Shown here in pieces: positions 36,116-46,702 of a stretch of 64,000 nucleotides of DNA. The translations under genes were made by a program, and so were the position numbers. The DNA is from Paraburkholderia phytofirmans OLGA172 (lineage in GTDB: Bacteria > Pseudomonadota > Gammaproteobacteria > Burkholderiales > Burkholderiaceae): NCBI RefSeq assembly GCF_001634365.1, contig NZ_CP014578.1:1612001-1676000 (forward strand), given 5' to 3'. Under the pieces are notes generated by a model. The model worked only from the letters and a program-made list of their open reading frames with translations, ran no database searches and was not told where the DNA came from. Every line of letters starts with the position of its first letter. Positions within the stretch are counted from its first letter, which is position 1.

Positions 36116-37771
36116 CTATCCGGCGGTTTGATACTTCGCCCGCAACAATTTTTTGTCGACCTTCCCGACGCTCGTCTTGTCGATTGCGTCGACGAACACC
36201 ACCCGCTCGGGTACGGCATATTGCGAAATGACGCCGCGGATCGCATATTCCTTCAAGTGCTTCTGAATGGACTGCTCGTCAGCAAACTCGCCTGCCTTGA
36301 GCACGATCAGCGGCAGCGGACGTTCGCCCCATTTAGCGTCTTTCACGCAGACGACGGCGACTTCGGCGACAGCCGGATGCTGGGAAATAAGATCTTCCAG
36401 TTCGAACGACGACACCCATTCGCCGCCGGACTTTATGACATCCTTGAGTCGATCGGTGATCTGCAGGTAGCCCTGACTGTCAATGACCCCGATGTCGTTC
36501 GTGTGCAGATAACCGCCGGCCCACAACCTTTCGGACGCGGCGGGGTCGCCGACGTACCCGTAGGTGAGCCACGGTGCTCTTGCCACGATCTCACCGCTGG
36601 TTTTGCCGTCGTGCGCGACGTCGTGCATCTGTTCGTCGACAATGCGCAGTTCGACGAGCGGCACCGGCAGCCCCGTTCGCGTGCGCATGTCGAGTTCGTG
36701 GGATGTGTCAGCAGGCGTGGCGGTCTTGACCTGCGCAAGCGTGAGGATGGGCCCCGTCTCCGACATGCCGTAGCCAGTGAAGACGTCGATGCCGCGCTCG
36801 AGCGCCGTCTGCGCAAGGACGCGAGGCAGCGCCGAGCCGCCAACGACGACTTTCCAACCGCGCAAGTCGGCCGCGGCGGCAGCCGGACATGACAGGACCA
36901 TTTGTAAAAGCGTGGGCACGCCGTGCGAGAACGTCACGCGCTCACGCATCATCAGTTCGAGTAGGGAGTCCGGCGCATAGCGGCCGGGATAGACCTGTTT
37001 CAGGCCGAGCATAGTCGCCACATAAGGCATGCCCCACGCGTGCACGTGGAACATCGGCGTCATCGGCATATAGACGTCGTCACGGTGGATACGGCCCTGC
37101 CGCGGCGCACTGGTCAACGCCGCCGTCTCGGCCAGGGTATGCAGCACGATCTGCCGGTGACTGAAGCAGACGCCTTTAGGCAGCCCAGTCGTGCCCGTCG
37201 TGTAGAACGTCGTGGCCACCGTGTTTTCATCGAAGTCGGGAAACGCGAAGTCGGGCGAGGACCGCGCCAGCAGGTTTTCGTACTCGTCGACGAAGTCATC
37301 GGGCACGGCGGTCGAGCCAGTGTCATCGAGCAATACGAAGCGATCGATGTGCTCGAGCTTGTCGCGCATTTCTGCGAGCATCGGCAGGAAATCCGCGTTG
37401 ATCAGGAGCGCGCGCGCACCGGAATGGTTCAGCGTATAGGCAAGCTGCTCAGGACTCAGGCGCACGTTCGCCGTCATCAGCACCGCGCCTGTCATCGGCA
37501 CCGCGAAATAGCATTCGAGGTAGCGGTGGCTGTCCCAATCCATCACCGCGACTGTATCGCCGGGTCCGACGTCGATTTCCAGCAGTCCGCTGGCGAGCTG
37601 TCCGATACGGTGGCGAAAGGTCCAATAGTTATGGCGCGTCTGGTCGCGGTAGACGATTTCCTGCTCCGGGCAGGTGGCAAGCGGCGTATGGAGCAACTGC
37701 TTGATCAGCAGCGGGTAGGCATACGCTGAAGGGGTCAGCCGGACCTGTCGGCTCTCGCTGGCTTTAGGCAT
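36116..37771 (-). CDS. AMP-forming acyl-CoA synthetase (medium/long-chain type)
   Basis: 551-aa ANL-superfamily enzyme that activates a fatty or other carboxylic acid to its CoA thioester using ATP. The P-loop is TTFYTTGTTGLPKGVCFSHR. The A4/A5 regions are PMFHVHAWGMPYVA and VFTGYGMSETGP. The hinge and A8 region is GGYLHTNDIGVIDSQGYLQI, with TDRLKDVIKSGGEWVSSFEL following, and the catalytic lysine lies in KTSVGKVDKKLLR. The start is ATG 37771 because similarity to the paralogue at 61387 begins there; the frame is open to 37903. It is divergent from the MalT-like regulator at 38086, which probably controls it. The acid used is unknown. Confidence 0.92.
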   Translation of the reverse strand: MPKASESRQVRLTPSAYAYPLLIKQLLHTPLATCPEQEIVYRDQTRHNYWTFRHRIGQLASGLLEIDVGPGDTVAVMDWDSHRYLECYFAVPMTGAVLMTANVRLSPEQLAYTLNHSGARALLINADFLPMLAEMRDKLEHIDRFVLLDDTGSTAVPDDFVDEYENLLARSSPDFAFPDFDENTVATTFYTTGTTGLPKGVCFSHRQIVLHTLAETAALTSAPRQGRIHRDDVYMPMTPMFHVHAWGMPYVATMLGLKQVYPGRYAPDSLLELMMRERVTFSHGVPTLLQMVLSCPAAAAADLRGWKVVVGGSALPRVLAQTALERGIDVFTGYGMSETGPILTLAQVKTATPADTSHELDMRTRTGLPVPLVELRIVDEQMHDVAHDGKTSGEIVARAPWLTYGYVGDPAASERLWAGGYLHTNDIGVIDSQGYLQITDRLKDVIKSGGEWVSSFELEDLISQHPAVAEVAVVCVKDAKWGERPLPLIVLKAGEFADEQSIQKHLKEYAIRGVISQYAVPERVVFVDAIDKTSVGKVDKKLLRAKYQTAG

Positions 37772-37948
37772 CTCGTGTACTGTCAGGTAAAGCGGTGGGG
37801 TTGCCACGTCTCGGCGAACGTTCTGTCGCCCGCTCCGACGCGGCGCCTGTTGATCGTGGGCGAGGGGCACTGTCTCCGCGTGCCGGTCGTCCGATAACTT
37901 CATGCGAGCAGACTAGGCGTCCGAGCGAACCGATGCATCCGTTCCGTC

Positions 37949-37978
37949 GGGGAGGGGGCGGGGGGGCGGTTGGGGGGG
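37949..37978 (+). promoter_or_regulatory. G-rich tract with four or more G-runs (possible G-quadruplex)
   Basis: Five G-runs (4, 5, 7, 2 and 7 Gs) separated by 1-3 bases in 30 bp, in the space between the divergent acyl-CoA synthetase and MalT-like genes. This composition can form an intramolecular G-quadruplex. Its role in either promoter is unknown. Confidence 0.55.
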
Positions 37979-38085
37979 ATGCGGCTACGCGTACCGAAAG
38001 ACGGGGCCGCCGCGCAGCGAGGAGGGGGAAACCCTTGGTCACAATCTGAAGGGCGATGCGTAGCATACGCCTCGCCAACACTTGA

Positions 38086-40875
38086 ATGAAATCGACACGC
38101 GTGGGAGTTCAAAGAGACACTGTGGATCTGACCTGGAGCGTGGCCCTGGTCCAGACCAAGATGGCGCCGCCGCGATTACCGCCCGGCATCGTGCGCCGCA
38201 CGGCGCTGCTCGAACGTCTGGGCGAACCGTGTGATCGGGAGCTGGCCGTCGTCATTGCCCCGGCGGGTTCCGGCAAGACGACGTTGCTTGCCGAATGGAG
38301 CGAGGTGCTGTGTGCAAGAGAGCACCTTGTGGCGTGGTTGAGCCTCGACGAGGACGACGACGATCCGCAGCAGTTTGCCGCCTATCTGGTGGCTGCGCTG
38401 GGCCGCACGTCGGAAGACATCGGGCAGCAAGCGCAGCAGCTGTTGCGCGACGACCTGATGGCGCCGGGAAAAACGATCGTCTCCGTGCTGCTCAACGAAA
38501 TTGCCTCTTGCGGTCGTCAGGTCTTTCTTGTGCTGGACGACTTCGACCGTTCGCCCTCGAGACTTATTCGCGCGATGGTGTCGCGGCTATTGCGCTACGC
38601 GCCGCAGAACTTTCATTTGCTGCTTGGCGTGCGCAGCGAGCCTGAACTCGCGCTCGGTCAATTGCCCACCCAGGGCAAACTGCTGCGAATCGATGCGGCC
38701 GATCTGCGGTTTTCCGTCGACGACGCCCAGACGTTTTTCCGGCAGGCAGGTGGGGTGTCGCTCGACCGTTCCAGCGTCGAGTTGTTGAATGAAGCGACAG
38801 AAGGGTGGGTGGCAGGCTTGCAGCTTGCCTCGCTCGCATTGCGCGACACGGCCGATGCGGCGCAGGTCGCGCACACGTTATCGGGAACGCGCCTGGGAAT
38901 CGACCGCTATCTGGACGACACGGTCCTGGTGCGGCTGCCGGCGCCGATCCTGAAATTCCTGCTGCATACGTCGATTCTCGATCGGCTCGGTGCGGGCGTC
39001 TGCGATGCTGTGATGGGAGAAGGCGCACGCAGTTGGGAGAAGCTCGATTGGTTGGAACGGCATAACGTATTCACCCGGCCACTCGACGAGGAGCGGCAGT
39101 GGTATCGCTACCATTCGTTGCTCTCAGACGCGCTGCGGCGTCGCATAGCGCGCCAATGTGCGGCGCAATTGCCGACCTTGCATCGGCGCGCGAGCCGTTG
39201 GTTTGCCGAGGCGCGGCTATGGCCCGAGGCGATCAGGCACGCCCTCGCGGCTGGCGAGATGGAACTCGCGGCACGTTGGATCGAAAACTGCGCAACGGCG
39301 ATGGTAAATCGCAGCGATGTGCTCACGCTGTCGGGCTGGATCGCCAAGCTGCCGCCCGCGCTCGTGCAAGAGCGGCTGAGGCTGCGTCTTACGAAGGCAT
39401 GGGCGCTGGCGCTCTCGTTGCAAACCGCTGAGGCGGCGCGCGAGGTGAAAGCCCTTGCCGCGCAGATCGCGCAATTCCGTGCCGACGGCACGCTTACCGA
39501 TGCCGCGCTGCCCGCAGAGGTCAACGCGGTCAGTGCGATCATCGCCGGTCTCAACGACGATAGCTCGCGCTCGCTCGTGCTTGCCAAAGAGGCGGCGACA
39601 TACCCGCTGCCGAACCTGCCGTGGGTGAGCCGTTTTGCTGAAACGGCGCAAATATTTGGTTTGTTATCCGAAGGAAACTTTGACGAAGTGCGGCGGATTC
39701 AGGCGTCGACGCCGGCCTGCGGCGACGCGAATCAGGTACCGCTCTACGCCGACGTGTACCGGGAAAGCATGTTTGGGCTCGCCGAGCTCGTGCAAGGCAG
39801 GTTGCAGGATGCCGTGCGGACTCTCGAGGCGGCGCTTGCGCGGGCCGAAAGCGCACTCGGCTGCGATTCGGCGGCCGCTGCGCTTCCCGCGGGCTATCTG
39901 GCATCGATCTATTACGAGCGCGACGATCTCGCGCGTGCCCAGAAGATGGTATCGGGCCGCACTGCGATCGCAATGGAAACCTGCCCGCTGGGTTCGCTGC
40001 TGCGTTACACGTGTTCGGCTGCGCGGCTCTACGCGCGCGGCGGCGACGTCGGATCGGCGCACGCCGTACTCGAGGATGCGCGGCAGGTAGCGGCCGCACG
40101 GCAATGGCTGCGTCTGCGCGTGGGGTGCGATGCCGAGGCGGTGCGGTTCTATCTCAGCCAGGGGAGGCTTGTTCAGGCGAGGCAGACAGCTGAGACGCTG
40201 CGCCTTGCCATGCCGCCGGCGTGCTCTCCCCTCACTGGCAGTTTTATAGAAATCTGGGCCAGCTACTCGATGATGCGCGCGCGCCTCCTGCTTGCGCAGG
40301 GGCATGCGGGTGACGCGGTGACACTGCTCGAAACGCTGCGTGACGAGATGGCCACATCAGGCCGATGGTACCTCGATGCGCTCGTCTCGATCCTGCTGAC
40401 GCTCGCCCTTGAACAGCAAGGCGAGCGTGCGCGCGCATTTGCCACGCTTGAGCACGCGCTGGGGATTGCGCAGCCGACCGGCATGATTAACGGGTTGGTG
40501 GATGAAGGCGCGCCGCTGCGCGCGTTGTTGGAGCGCTGGCGGGGCACGGCCGCCAACGTTGCATCGTTCGATCCGACGTACCTCGACCGGTTATTTTCCG
40601 CATTCGATACCAATCATCGGAGTGAGGACGATACGCCGCGTGTCCCGTCGGCTGTGCTCAGCGCGCGCGAAATCGAGATCCTCGATCATATTGCCCGCGG
40701 CTTGTCGAACAAGGAGATCGGCCGGGCGCTGCGCGTTGCGCCCGAAACAGTGAAATGGCATCTGAAAAACATCTTCGAAAAACTAAATGTGAGCTCGCGG
40801 GTGGAAGCTGCGCAGAGTGGTCTGGGCTTGTCGCGTGCTTCTCGCACGGAAACATCTGCGCGAGCCAGTCTATGA
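38086..40875 (+). CDS. MalT-like ATP-dependent LuxR-family transcriptional regulator
   Basis: 929-aa STAND-type regulator. The P-loop is at residues ~58-66 (IAPAGSGKTTLL) and Walker B is VFLVLDDFDR at ~145-155. Then come the NB-ARC/winged-helix part (LLGVRSEPELALGQLPTQGK, then EGWVAGLQLASLALRD), a long helical TPR-like sensor region (~370-830), and a C-terminal LuxR HTH at ~855-910 (LSAREIEILDHIARGLSNKE, VAPETVKWHLKNIFEKLNVS). Such proteins bind an inducer in the TPR region, oligomerise with ATP and activate transcription. GTG at codon 13 (38122) is an alternative start. It is divergent from the acyl-CoA synthetase and is its likely regulator. Confidence 0.92.
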   Translation: MKSTRVGVQRDTVDLTWSVALVQTKMAPPRLPPGIVRRTALLERLGEPCDRELAVVIAPAGSGKTTLLAEWSEVLCAREHLVAWLSLDEDDDDPQQFAAYLVAALGRTSEDIGQQAQQLLRDDLMAPGKTIVSVLLNEIASCGRQVFLVLDDFDRSPSRLIRAMVSRLLRYAPQNFHLLLGVRSEPELALGQLPTQGKLLRIDAADLRFSVDDAQTFFRQAGGVSLDRSSVELLNEATEGWVAGLQLASLALRDTADAAQVAHTLSGTRLGIDRYLDDTVLVRLPAPILKFLLHTSILDRLGAGVCDAVMGEGARSWEKLDWLERHNVFTRPLDEERQWYRYHSLLSDALRRRIARQCAAQLPTLHRRASRWFAEARLWPEAIRHALAAGEMELAARWIENCATAMVNRSDVLTLSGWIAKLPPALVQERLRLRLTKAWALALSLQTAEAAREVKALAAQIAQFRADGTLTDAALPAEVNAVSAIIAGLNDDSSRSLVLAKEAATYPLPNLPWVSRFAETAQIFGLLSEGNFDEVRRIQASTPACGDANQVPLYADVYRESMFGLAELVQGRLQDAVRTLEAALARAESALGCDSAAAALPAGYLASIYYERDDLARAQKMVSGRTAIAMETCPLGSLLRYTCSAARLYARGGDVGSAHAVLEDARQVAAARQWLRLRVGCDAEAVRFYLSQGRLVQARQTAETLRLAMPPACSPLTGSFIEIWASYSMMRARLLLAQGHAGDAVTLLETLRDEMATSGRWYLDALVSILLTLALEQQGERARAFATLEHALGIAQPTGMINGLVDEGAPLRALLERWRGTAANVASFDPTYLDRLFSAFDTNHRSEDDTPRVPSAVLSAREIEILDHIARGLSNKEIGRALRVAPETVKWHLKNIFEKLNVSSRVEAAQSGLGLSRASRTETSARASL

Positions 40876-40917
40876 AGCCCCTGAGCAGCGGCGACAGCGT
40901 GGTAGCGCATGATGTAG

Positions 40918-41330
40918 TCAACGGGCGGCCGTCGATGGCGAATCGGGCTGCCGCGGCACGTATTTCGATTTCTGGCGGACCCCTTCGTCCTTCTTGCCCA
41001 CCCGCAAACAAACGCTGGCGATGAGATCGCCCCTGCGGTATGACGAAGATGGCATTAATGTCCGCCACGGCCAATAATTTGCCGACCGCTCCAGCGAGAT
41101 TGGGCGATCGCACCCCGGAATGACTGACAAACCATGCACAATCCCGGGGCGCCCATAATACGTTGACTCGACCACGACGCCAGCGAACTCCGCTTGCCAT
41201 GGGGCCAAGAAAGCCAGAATCTTCGTCAGGTCGTTGGGTAGGCGCTTCTCCGCCATCACCCGGTCAGTTTCGTCGATCACGGTGATCACGCTGTTGTTCG
41301 AATGCAGGTCAATGCCGCTTTATTTCGTGT
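40918..41330 (-). pseudogene. IS110-family transposase, N-terminal remnant
   Basis: Reads GIDLHSNNSVITVIDETDRV, MAEKRLPNDLTKILAFLAPW and FAGVVVEST, the first ~60 residues of an IS110/DEDD transposase. The sequence then degenerates. The expected start region (AGGAGG followed by ACACGAAATAAAG) has lost its ATG and shifted frame. It lies upstream of the isocitrate dehydrogenase gene. Confidence 0.75.
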
Positions 41331-41704
41331 TGGGCCTCCTTTCGGTTAAAGCGGTTGTGTGCAAACTCACTTTAACCCCGTCGGCTACGTGGGCGACGGC
41401 GGGAGGCCCGCTAGATGATTTTTAACTTTAATTTGGTCTACGGTTGTCGACGTAGCTGTCGCGTCACTTTATACGAACTGCTTTAGTATAGGCCTGCGCG
41501 CGACCGGTAGTCCGGTTGGGCGGCCGGGATCAGCGTATCGTCAGCCTCGCGCGCACGCAAAATTTGCATTTTGGCGATTCCAACGCAAAACGCCAGGTTG
41601 CTGAAATCCCACCAAAAGCAAAATCAGGCAAAATTCAATCACTAACGCCAGTCTGTGACGCAGCCGGTGGCGCCCCCAACCTTTTTCTCGATCTGAGGCA
41701 TGCA
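41331..41704. other. upstream region of the isocitrate dehydrogenase gene
   Basis: About 370 bases. The frame of the downstream gene is open from 41516, but this part shows no similarity to the family. No clear promoter motif or structured leader was seen. Confidence 0.35.
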
Positions 41705-43963
41705 ATGAGTACCCAGCAACCCACGATCATCTATACCCTGACCGACGAGGCTCCGCTGCTGGCGACCAGTGCCTTCCTGCCCATCATCCGCACGTTCACC
41801 GCGCCGGCCGGAATCCACGTCAGCACCAGCGACATCTCAGTAGCCGGCCGCATCTTGGGTGAATTCCCGGAATTCCTGACCGAGGCGCAACGGGTGCCCG
41901 ACAGCTTGAGCGAGCTCGGTCGCCTGACCCTGCTGCCCGACACCAACATCATCAAGCTGCCCAACATCAGCGCCTCGGTTCACCAACTGGTCGGCGCCAT
42001 TAAGGAACTGCAGGCCAAGGGCTATGCGGTGCCGGATTTCCCTGAAGAGCCGAAGACCGACGCCGAGAAAGCGATCCGCCAACGCTATTCCAAGTGCCTT
42101 GGCAGCGCGGTCAATCCGGTGCTGCGCGAGGGCAACTCGGACCGCCGCGCACCTGCCGCCGTAAAGGGCTACGCCCGCAAGAATCCGCATAGCATGGGCG
42201 AGTGGAGCATGGCTTCGCGCACCCACGTGGCCCACATGAAGCACGGCGACTTCTACCATGGCGAAAAGTCCATGACCGTGGACCACGCACGCGACGTGAA
42301 GATGGAACTGCTTACCCAAAGCGGTAAGGCCATTGTGCTCAAACCCGAAGTGTCGCTGCTGGCCGGCGAGATCATCGACAGCATGTTCATGAGCAAGAGG
42401 GCGCTGTGCGACTTCTATGAAGAGCAGATGGAAGACGCCCGCAAGACCGGCGTCATGCTGTCGCTCCACGTCAAGGCCACGATGATGAAGGTCTCGCACC
42501 CCATCGTCTTCGGCCACGCGGTGAAGATTTTCTACAAGGAAGCCTTCGAGAAGCACGGCAAGCTGTTCGACGAACTGGGCGTCAACGTCAACAACGGCCT
42601 CGTCAACCTGTACGACAAGCTGGAAAGCCTGCCCAGCTCGAAGCGCGAAGAAATCATCCGCGACCTGCACGCCTGCCACGAGCACCGCCCCGAACTGGCG
42701 ATGGTGGACTCGGCCAAGGGCATCTCGAACCTGCATGCCCCCAACGACGTCATCGTGGACGCCTCGATGCCGGCCATGATCCGCATCGGCGGCAAGATGT
42801 GGGGCGCCGACGGCCGTCCGAAGGACACCAAGGCCGTGATACCGGAAAGCACGTTCGCCCGCATCTACCAGGAGATCATCAACTTCTGCAAGACCAACGG
42901 CAACTTCGACCCGGTCACCATGGGCACCGTGCCCAACGTTGGGCTGATGGCCCAGCAGGCCGAGGAATACGGCTCGCACGACAAGACCTTTGAAGTGCCC
43001 GAAGCGGGCGAGGCCCGCATCGTCGACCTCGCCACCGGCGAAGTGCTGCTCACGCAGAACGTTGAAGAAGGCGACATCTGGCGCATGTGCCAGGTCAAGG
43101 ACGCGCCGATCCGCGACTGGGTCAAGCTGGCCGTCACGCGCGCCCGCAACTCCGGTATGCCGGCCATCTTCTGGCTGGACCCGTACCGCCCGCACGAAGC
43201 GGAGATGATCAAGAAAGTCGAGACCTACCTCAAGGACCACGACACCACTGGCCTCGACATCCAGATCATGTCGCAGGTGCGCGCCATGCGTTACACGCTG
43301 GAGCGCGTCATCCGCGGCCTCGACACCATCTCGGTCACGGGTAATATCCTGCGCGACTATCTCACCGACCTGTTCCCTATCATGGAACTGGGCACCAGCG
43401 CGAAGATGCTCTCCATTGTTCCGCTGATGGCTGGCGGCGGTATGTACGAAACCGGTGCTGGCGGCTCGGCGCCCAAGCACGTCAAGCAACTCGTGGAAGA
43501 AAACCACCTGCGCTGGGATTCGCTGGGTGAATTCCTGGCGCTGGCCGTCTCACTGGAAGAGTTGGGTATCAAGACTGGCAACGACAAGGCAAGAATTCTG
43601 GCTAAAACGCTGGATGCCGCCACGGGCAAGCTGCTGGAGAACAACAAGAACCCGTCGCCCAGGACGGGGCAACTGGATAACCGTGGCAGCCAGTTCTACC
43701 TCGCCATGTATTGGGCCCAAGAATTGGCGGCGCAAACAGAAGACGCCGCGTTGGCCACACAGTTCGCACCGCTGGCGAGGCAACTGACTGACAACGAGCA
43801 GATCATCGTGGCCGAGTTGTCAGCTGTGCAAGGCAATGCGGCAGACATTGGCGGCTATTACAAGCCCGACCCCGAAAAACTGGACGCCGTGATGCGGCCG
43901 AGCAACACGCTGAATGCGGCGTTCGCGGCGATTCAGGCTCAAGAAAATCGATCTGCCCTGTAA
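41705..43963 (+). CDS. icd: NADP-dependent isocitrate dehydrogenase, monomeric type
   Basis: 752-aa monomeric IDH that oxidatively decarboxylates isocitrate to 2-oxoglutarate with NADP, about twice the size of the common dimeric enzyme. Family blocks run throughout: [109 protein letters not shown] and [20 protein letters not shown]. Blocks near the C-terminus are [14 protein letters not shown] and [20 protein letters not shown]. The start at 41705 matches the family N-terminus. It is transcribed alone and followed by a hairpin. Confidence 0.95.
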   Translation: MSTQQPTIIYTLTDEAPLLATSAFLPIIRTFTAPAGIHVSTSDISVAGRILGEFPEFLTEAQRVPDSLSELGRLTLLPDTNIIKLPNISASVHQLVGAIKELQAKGYAVPDFPEEPKTDAEKAIRQRYSKCLGSAVNPVLREGNSDRRAPAAVKGYARKNPHSMGEWSMASRTHVAHMKHGDFYHGEKSMTVDHARDVKMELLTQSGKAIVLKPEVSLLAGEIIDSMFMSKRALCDFYEEQMEDARKTGVMLSLHVKATMMKVSHPIVFGHAVKIFYKEAFEKHGKLFDELGVNVNNGLVNLYDKLESLPSSKREEIIRDLHACHEHRPELAMVDSAKGISNLHAPNDVIVDASMPAMIRIGGKMWGADGRPKDTKAVIPESTFARIYQEIINFCKTNGNFDPVTMGTVPNVGLMAQQAEEYGSHDKTFEVPEAGEARIVDLATGEVLLTQNVEEGDIWRMCQVKDAPIRDWVKLAVTRARNSGMPAIFWLDPYRPHEAEMIKKVETYLKDHDTTGLDIQIMSQVRAMRYTLERVIRGLDTISVTGNILRDYLTDLFPIMELGTSAKMLSIVPLMAGGGMYETGAGGSAPKHVKQLVEENHLRWDSLGEFLALAVSLEELGIKTGNDKARILAKTLDAATGKLLENNKNPSPRTGQLDNRGSQFYLAMYWAQELAAQTEDAALATQFAPLARQLTDNEQIIVAELSAVQGNAADIGGYYKPDPEKLDAVMRPSNTLNAAFAAIQAQENRSAL

Positions 43964-44429
43964 GTCAAGCCGGCTTGTGCTCGAGCCTCCATGGACCGCT
44001 CCCTCCCGGGCAGTAGCTGGGAGGGAGCATGAACGGTAGGCCCGGTAAGTCTCGCTCCCAACCGATCTTGGTGCAGGCGCACCAAGGTGATTCCGGGCGG
44101 GACATCGCGAGCAGGACCATCGCAGCGCGTCCGGAAGAGAACCCATGTCCGGTTCGCAGGCTTTCCGACTGTTCCGCAAACGCGCGGGCGTTGAGCTCTT
44201 GCATCGCATCGCAAAGACCCGTTCGCCTTGTGCTGTCTCAACGGTCACACGTCACCTGCGAGAGGGAAGGGCAGTGCATGCCGCGTGAATTCTGCCGTCA
44301 GCAAGCCAGTCTCTCGATTCAACTTTTCATATTTGCACCTGAGTCGCCGCTTTTTCCGCGCCAAATCTGCACTGGCAGGCGCCTCCGACTCCGCTGTAGA
44401 TGGGATCCTGTCGGACCCAGCAACTACAG
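43964..44429. other. intergenic region between convergent icd and the response regulator
   Basis: No supported gene. It contains the icd hairpin at 43998-44028 and otherwise only chance ORFs. Confidence 0.35.
43998..44028 (+). terminator. perfect stem-loop after icd
   Basis: GCTCCCTCCC and GGGAGGGAGC pair perfectly over 10 bp around an 11-base loop, 35 bases after the icd stop. There is no T-run, so it may stabilise mRNA ends rather than terminate intrinsically. Confidence 0.55.
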
Positions 44430-45059
44430 TTAGCGAGGCGAGACGCCGTGCGCGAGGGCATATCGAATCAAATCTGCGATGTTCCCAATGCTCAATTTGT
44501 GCATGAGGTTCACCTTGTGCGTGCTCACGGTCTTTGCGCTGAGGTGCAGATCTTCCGCGATCTCATTGACGGTTTTGCCTACCGCCAGCAGCTCCAGTAC
44601 CCGGTACTCCCTGTCAGAAAGGATGTCAGGGAGCACTTCGTCGGGTGAGCTGTTGAAGATCATCGAATTGACCAGCCGCGGATCCATGAACCTGCCGCCG
44701 CTTGCCACTTTGCGGATGGCGTCTGTGATTAGATCCGGATCACTATCCTTCGTAATGTAGCCGGCCGCGCCGGCCCTCAGGGCACGAGAGACGACCTGCC
44801 GCTCGTCGTGCATGCTGAAAATGATGATGGGTACTGTCGGCGCTTCAGTGCGGACGCGTCTCACCAGATCCAGACTGCTGATGCCGGGCATGGCGAGGTC
44901 GAGCAGCACGAGGTCAATATCGTTGCCACGCAACTTTTCCACAACCTCGTTGCCGTTTGTAGCTTCTGCTGCAACCGTTATATCGCTGGTGTCTGCGACG
45001 ACCTGTTTCACTCCATGGCGCACGATGGCGTGATCGTCTGCAACTAAAATGCGGATCAT
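44430..45059 (-). CDS. NarL/FixJ-family response regulator
   Basis: 209-aa two-component response regulator. The receiver (residues 1-120) has the acidic pair in ILVADDHAIVRHG, the phosphoacceptor Asp in IDLVLLDLAMPGISSLDLVR, and the conserved Lys in GYITKDSDP. A LuxR-type HTH at ~147-200 has LSDREYRVLELLAVGKTVNE and LSAKTVSTHKVNLMHKL. The start overlaps the stop of the upstream kinase by four bases (ATGA), so it is the cognate partner of the gene at 45056. Targets are unknown. Confidence 0.95.
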   Translation of the reverse strand: MIRILVADDHAIVRHGVKQVVADTSDITVAAEATNGNEVVEKLRGNDIDLVLLDLAMPGISSLDLVRRVRTEAPTVPIIIFSMHDERQVVSRALRAGAAGYITKDSDPDLITDAIRKVASGGRFMDPRLVNSMIFNSSPDEVLPDILSDREYRVLELLAVGKTVNEIAEDLHLSAKTVSTHKVNLMHKLSIGNIADLIRYALAHGVSPR

Positions 45060-46702
45060 GGCGCCGTCCTCCCGTTCAAAGCGAGGTCGACTGAGATAAC
45101 CGTGCCGCCGCCATGGGCACTCGCGATTTGCAGGGACGCACCGATGAGCCGCGCCCTCTCCTCCATGCCTAGCAAGCCGAACGTACTTCGCTTTATAGAA
45201 TTGTCTCTGGCCAATCCTCGTCCGTCGTCGGACACAAAGAGCGAGACCCGGGAATCCGATGTGACCAAGGTGACGCTAACCTTGGTCGCCCCTGCATGGC
45301 GAGCGACATTTGTGAGCGATTCCTGAGCTATTCTGAATACCGCCGTCGCCTCTGTGTCGTTCAGACTGGGCTCGTTGCCGCGGAGATGGAATCGGCATAC
45401 TGCGGTGTTGTGCTGGTTGAAGTCATCGGTAAGCCATTCCAACGCAGACACGATTCCGAAGTTTAGTGCCGCAGGTCGCAGTCTGCTGGCCACGTTTCTG
45501 ACAGTCCAGACGGCATTTTCCGCCAAGCGGTGCATCATCGCAAGTTTGGTTGAGCTGACCTCATCACCTGCGAGCCGTTTTCGAAGCAACGCAAGGTCAA
45601 GCTTCAGGGCAGTCAACGTCTGACCTAAATCATCGTGAATTTCCCGGGCAATGAATTTTCTTTCTTCCTCACGCGCAGCCTCCAGATATGCGGAAACCTC
45701 ACGAAGCTGCTCCCGGGAGGCGAGCAACTGCTGTTCAATGGATTTCCGCTCCGTGATGTCCTGGATCGTTCCGACTATACCTAGCGTGCGTCCGTCGGTT
45801 GAATATTTGACTTCGCCCTGAGCCTGGATCGTTCGCAAATGACCCCGGGATACAACGATGCGGCAGTCAATGCAGTAGGGGGTCCCGTGCCGGATGAGAT
45901 TGTGTATCGCATGCATTACTGTCTTGCGATCTGCACGATACACAATGCGCAACGCGTTGGGCCAACCTGGCTCGGATATCCCCGGACTTATGTCCATCAC
46001 ATTCAACGCTTCCTCCGACCAATACAATCCGGCATCGACACCTTCCCATTCCCAGTCTCCAATATGCGCTAGCCGTTGCGCGTTCGCCAGACGTGCCTTG
46101 CTGCCTCGGAGTTGTGCCTCGACCTGCTTCCGTTCGAGATTTTCCGACCGTAGAAGGTCGTTTGCCTGTGCTAGCTCAGCTGTGCGCTGTCCCACCCGGT
46201 TTTCCAGCTCGTCGTGTGCTCGTTGTAGTGCCACTTCCACTTGCAGTCGGACCAGCATCTCGCGCTGCAATGTCGCGTTCCGCTCAGCGAGCTGCCGATG
46301 AAGTGAGTGTACGGCAAGGTGATTGTTGATTCGGGCAAGAAGTTCCGGGATCTGAATTGGCTTGGTTATGTAGTCGACCCCTCCTGCCGACAGGCCATGA
46401 ACAATGTCTTCGCTTGCTGACCGGGCGGTCATGAAAATAACCGGGATCTCGCTAGTTCGAGCGTCGAGCTTCAAACGGCGACACGTTTCGAATCCGTCCA
46501 TACCCGGCATTTTCACGTCGAGTAATATTAGATCGGGACGCGTGAGCTGCGCCTTGCGCAACGCGTCGAAACCATTTTGCGCGACAAGAACGCTAATGGC
46601 ACGATCCTCGAGATGCGGAGCCACGACTGCGACATTGACCGGCAAGTCGTCGACGATCAAGACAGTATGCGTATAAGGTCCGTTGGCGCCAGCTTGGTCC
46701 AT
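45056..46702 (-). CDS. hybrid sensor kinase with N-terminal receiver, PAS and NarX-type histidine kinase domains
   Basis: ~548-aa soluble kinase with no membrane segments. The N-terminal receiver (residues ~10-125) has VLIVDDLPVNVAVVAPHLED, phosphoacceptor Asp in DLILLDVKMPGMDGFETCRR, and Lys in YITKPIQ. A coiled coil follows (~140-210), then a PAS domain (~225-320, RLAHIGDWEWEGVDAG to IVGTIQDITERK). The HisKA_3 domain has its phospho-His in FIAREIHDDLGQTLTALKLD. The HATPase_c domain has N-box AQESLTNVARHAGA and G-box DDGRGL. The first in-frame ATG is used; a TTG at 46735 would add 11 codons. It pairs with the NarL-type regulator at 44430. The input may be another protein's phosphate, because the receiver looks functional. 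Confidence 0.92.
   Translation of the reverse strand: MDQAGANGPYTHTVLIVDDLPVNVAVVAPHLEDRAISVLVAQNGFDALRKAQLTRPDLILLDVKMPGMDGFETCRRLKLDARTSEIPVIFMTARSASEDIVHGLSAGGVDYITKPIQIPELLARINNHLAVHSLHRQLAERNATLQREMLVRLQVEVALQRAHDELENRVGQRTAELAQANDLLRSENLERKQVEAQLRGSKARLANAQRLAHIGDWEWEGVDAGLYWSEEALNVMDISPGISEPGWPNALRIVYRADRKTVMHAIHNLIRHGTPYCIDCRIVVSRGHLRTIQAQGEVKYSTDGRTLGIVGTIQDITERKSIEQQLLASREQLREVSAYLEAAREEERKFIAREIHDDLGQTLTALKLDLALLRKRLAGDEVSSTKLAMMHRLAENAVWTVRNVASRLRPAALNFGIVSALEWLTDDFNQHNTAVCRFHLRGNEPSLNDTEATAVFRIAQESLTNVARHAGATKVSVTLVTSDSRVSLFVSDDGRGLARDNSIKRSTFGLLGMEERARLIGASLQIASAHGGGTVISVDLALNGRTAP

Noticed and set aside
41837..43507. 556-codon open frame antisense to icd
   Set aside because: Pure shadow of the high-G+C icd codons; His/Val/Asp-rich composition, no family resemblance, and icd is certain.
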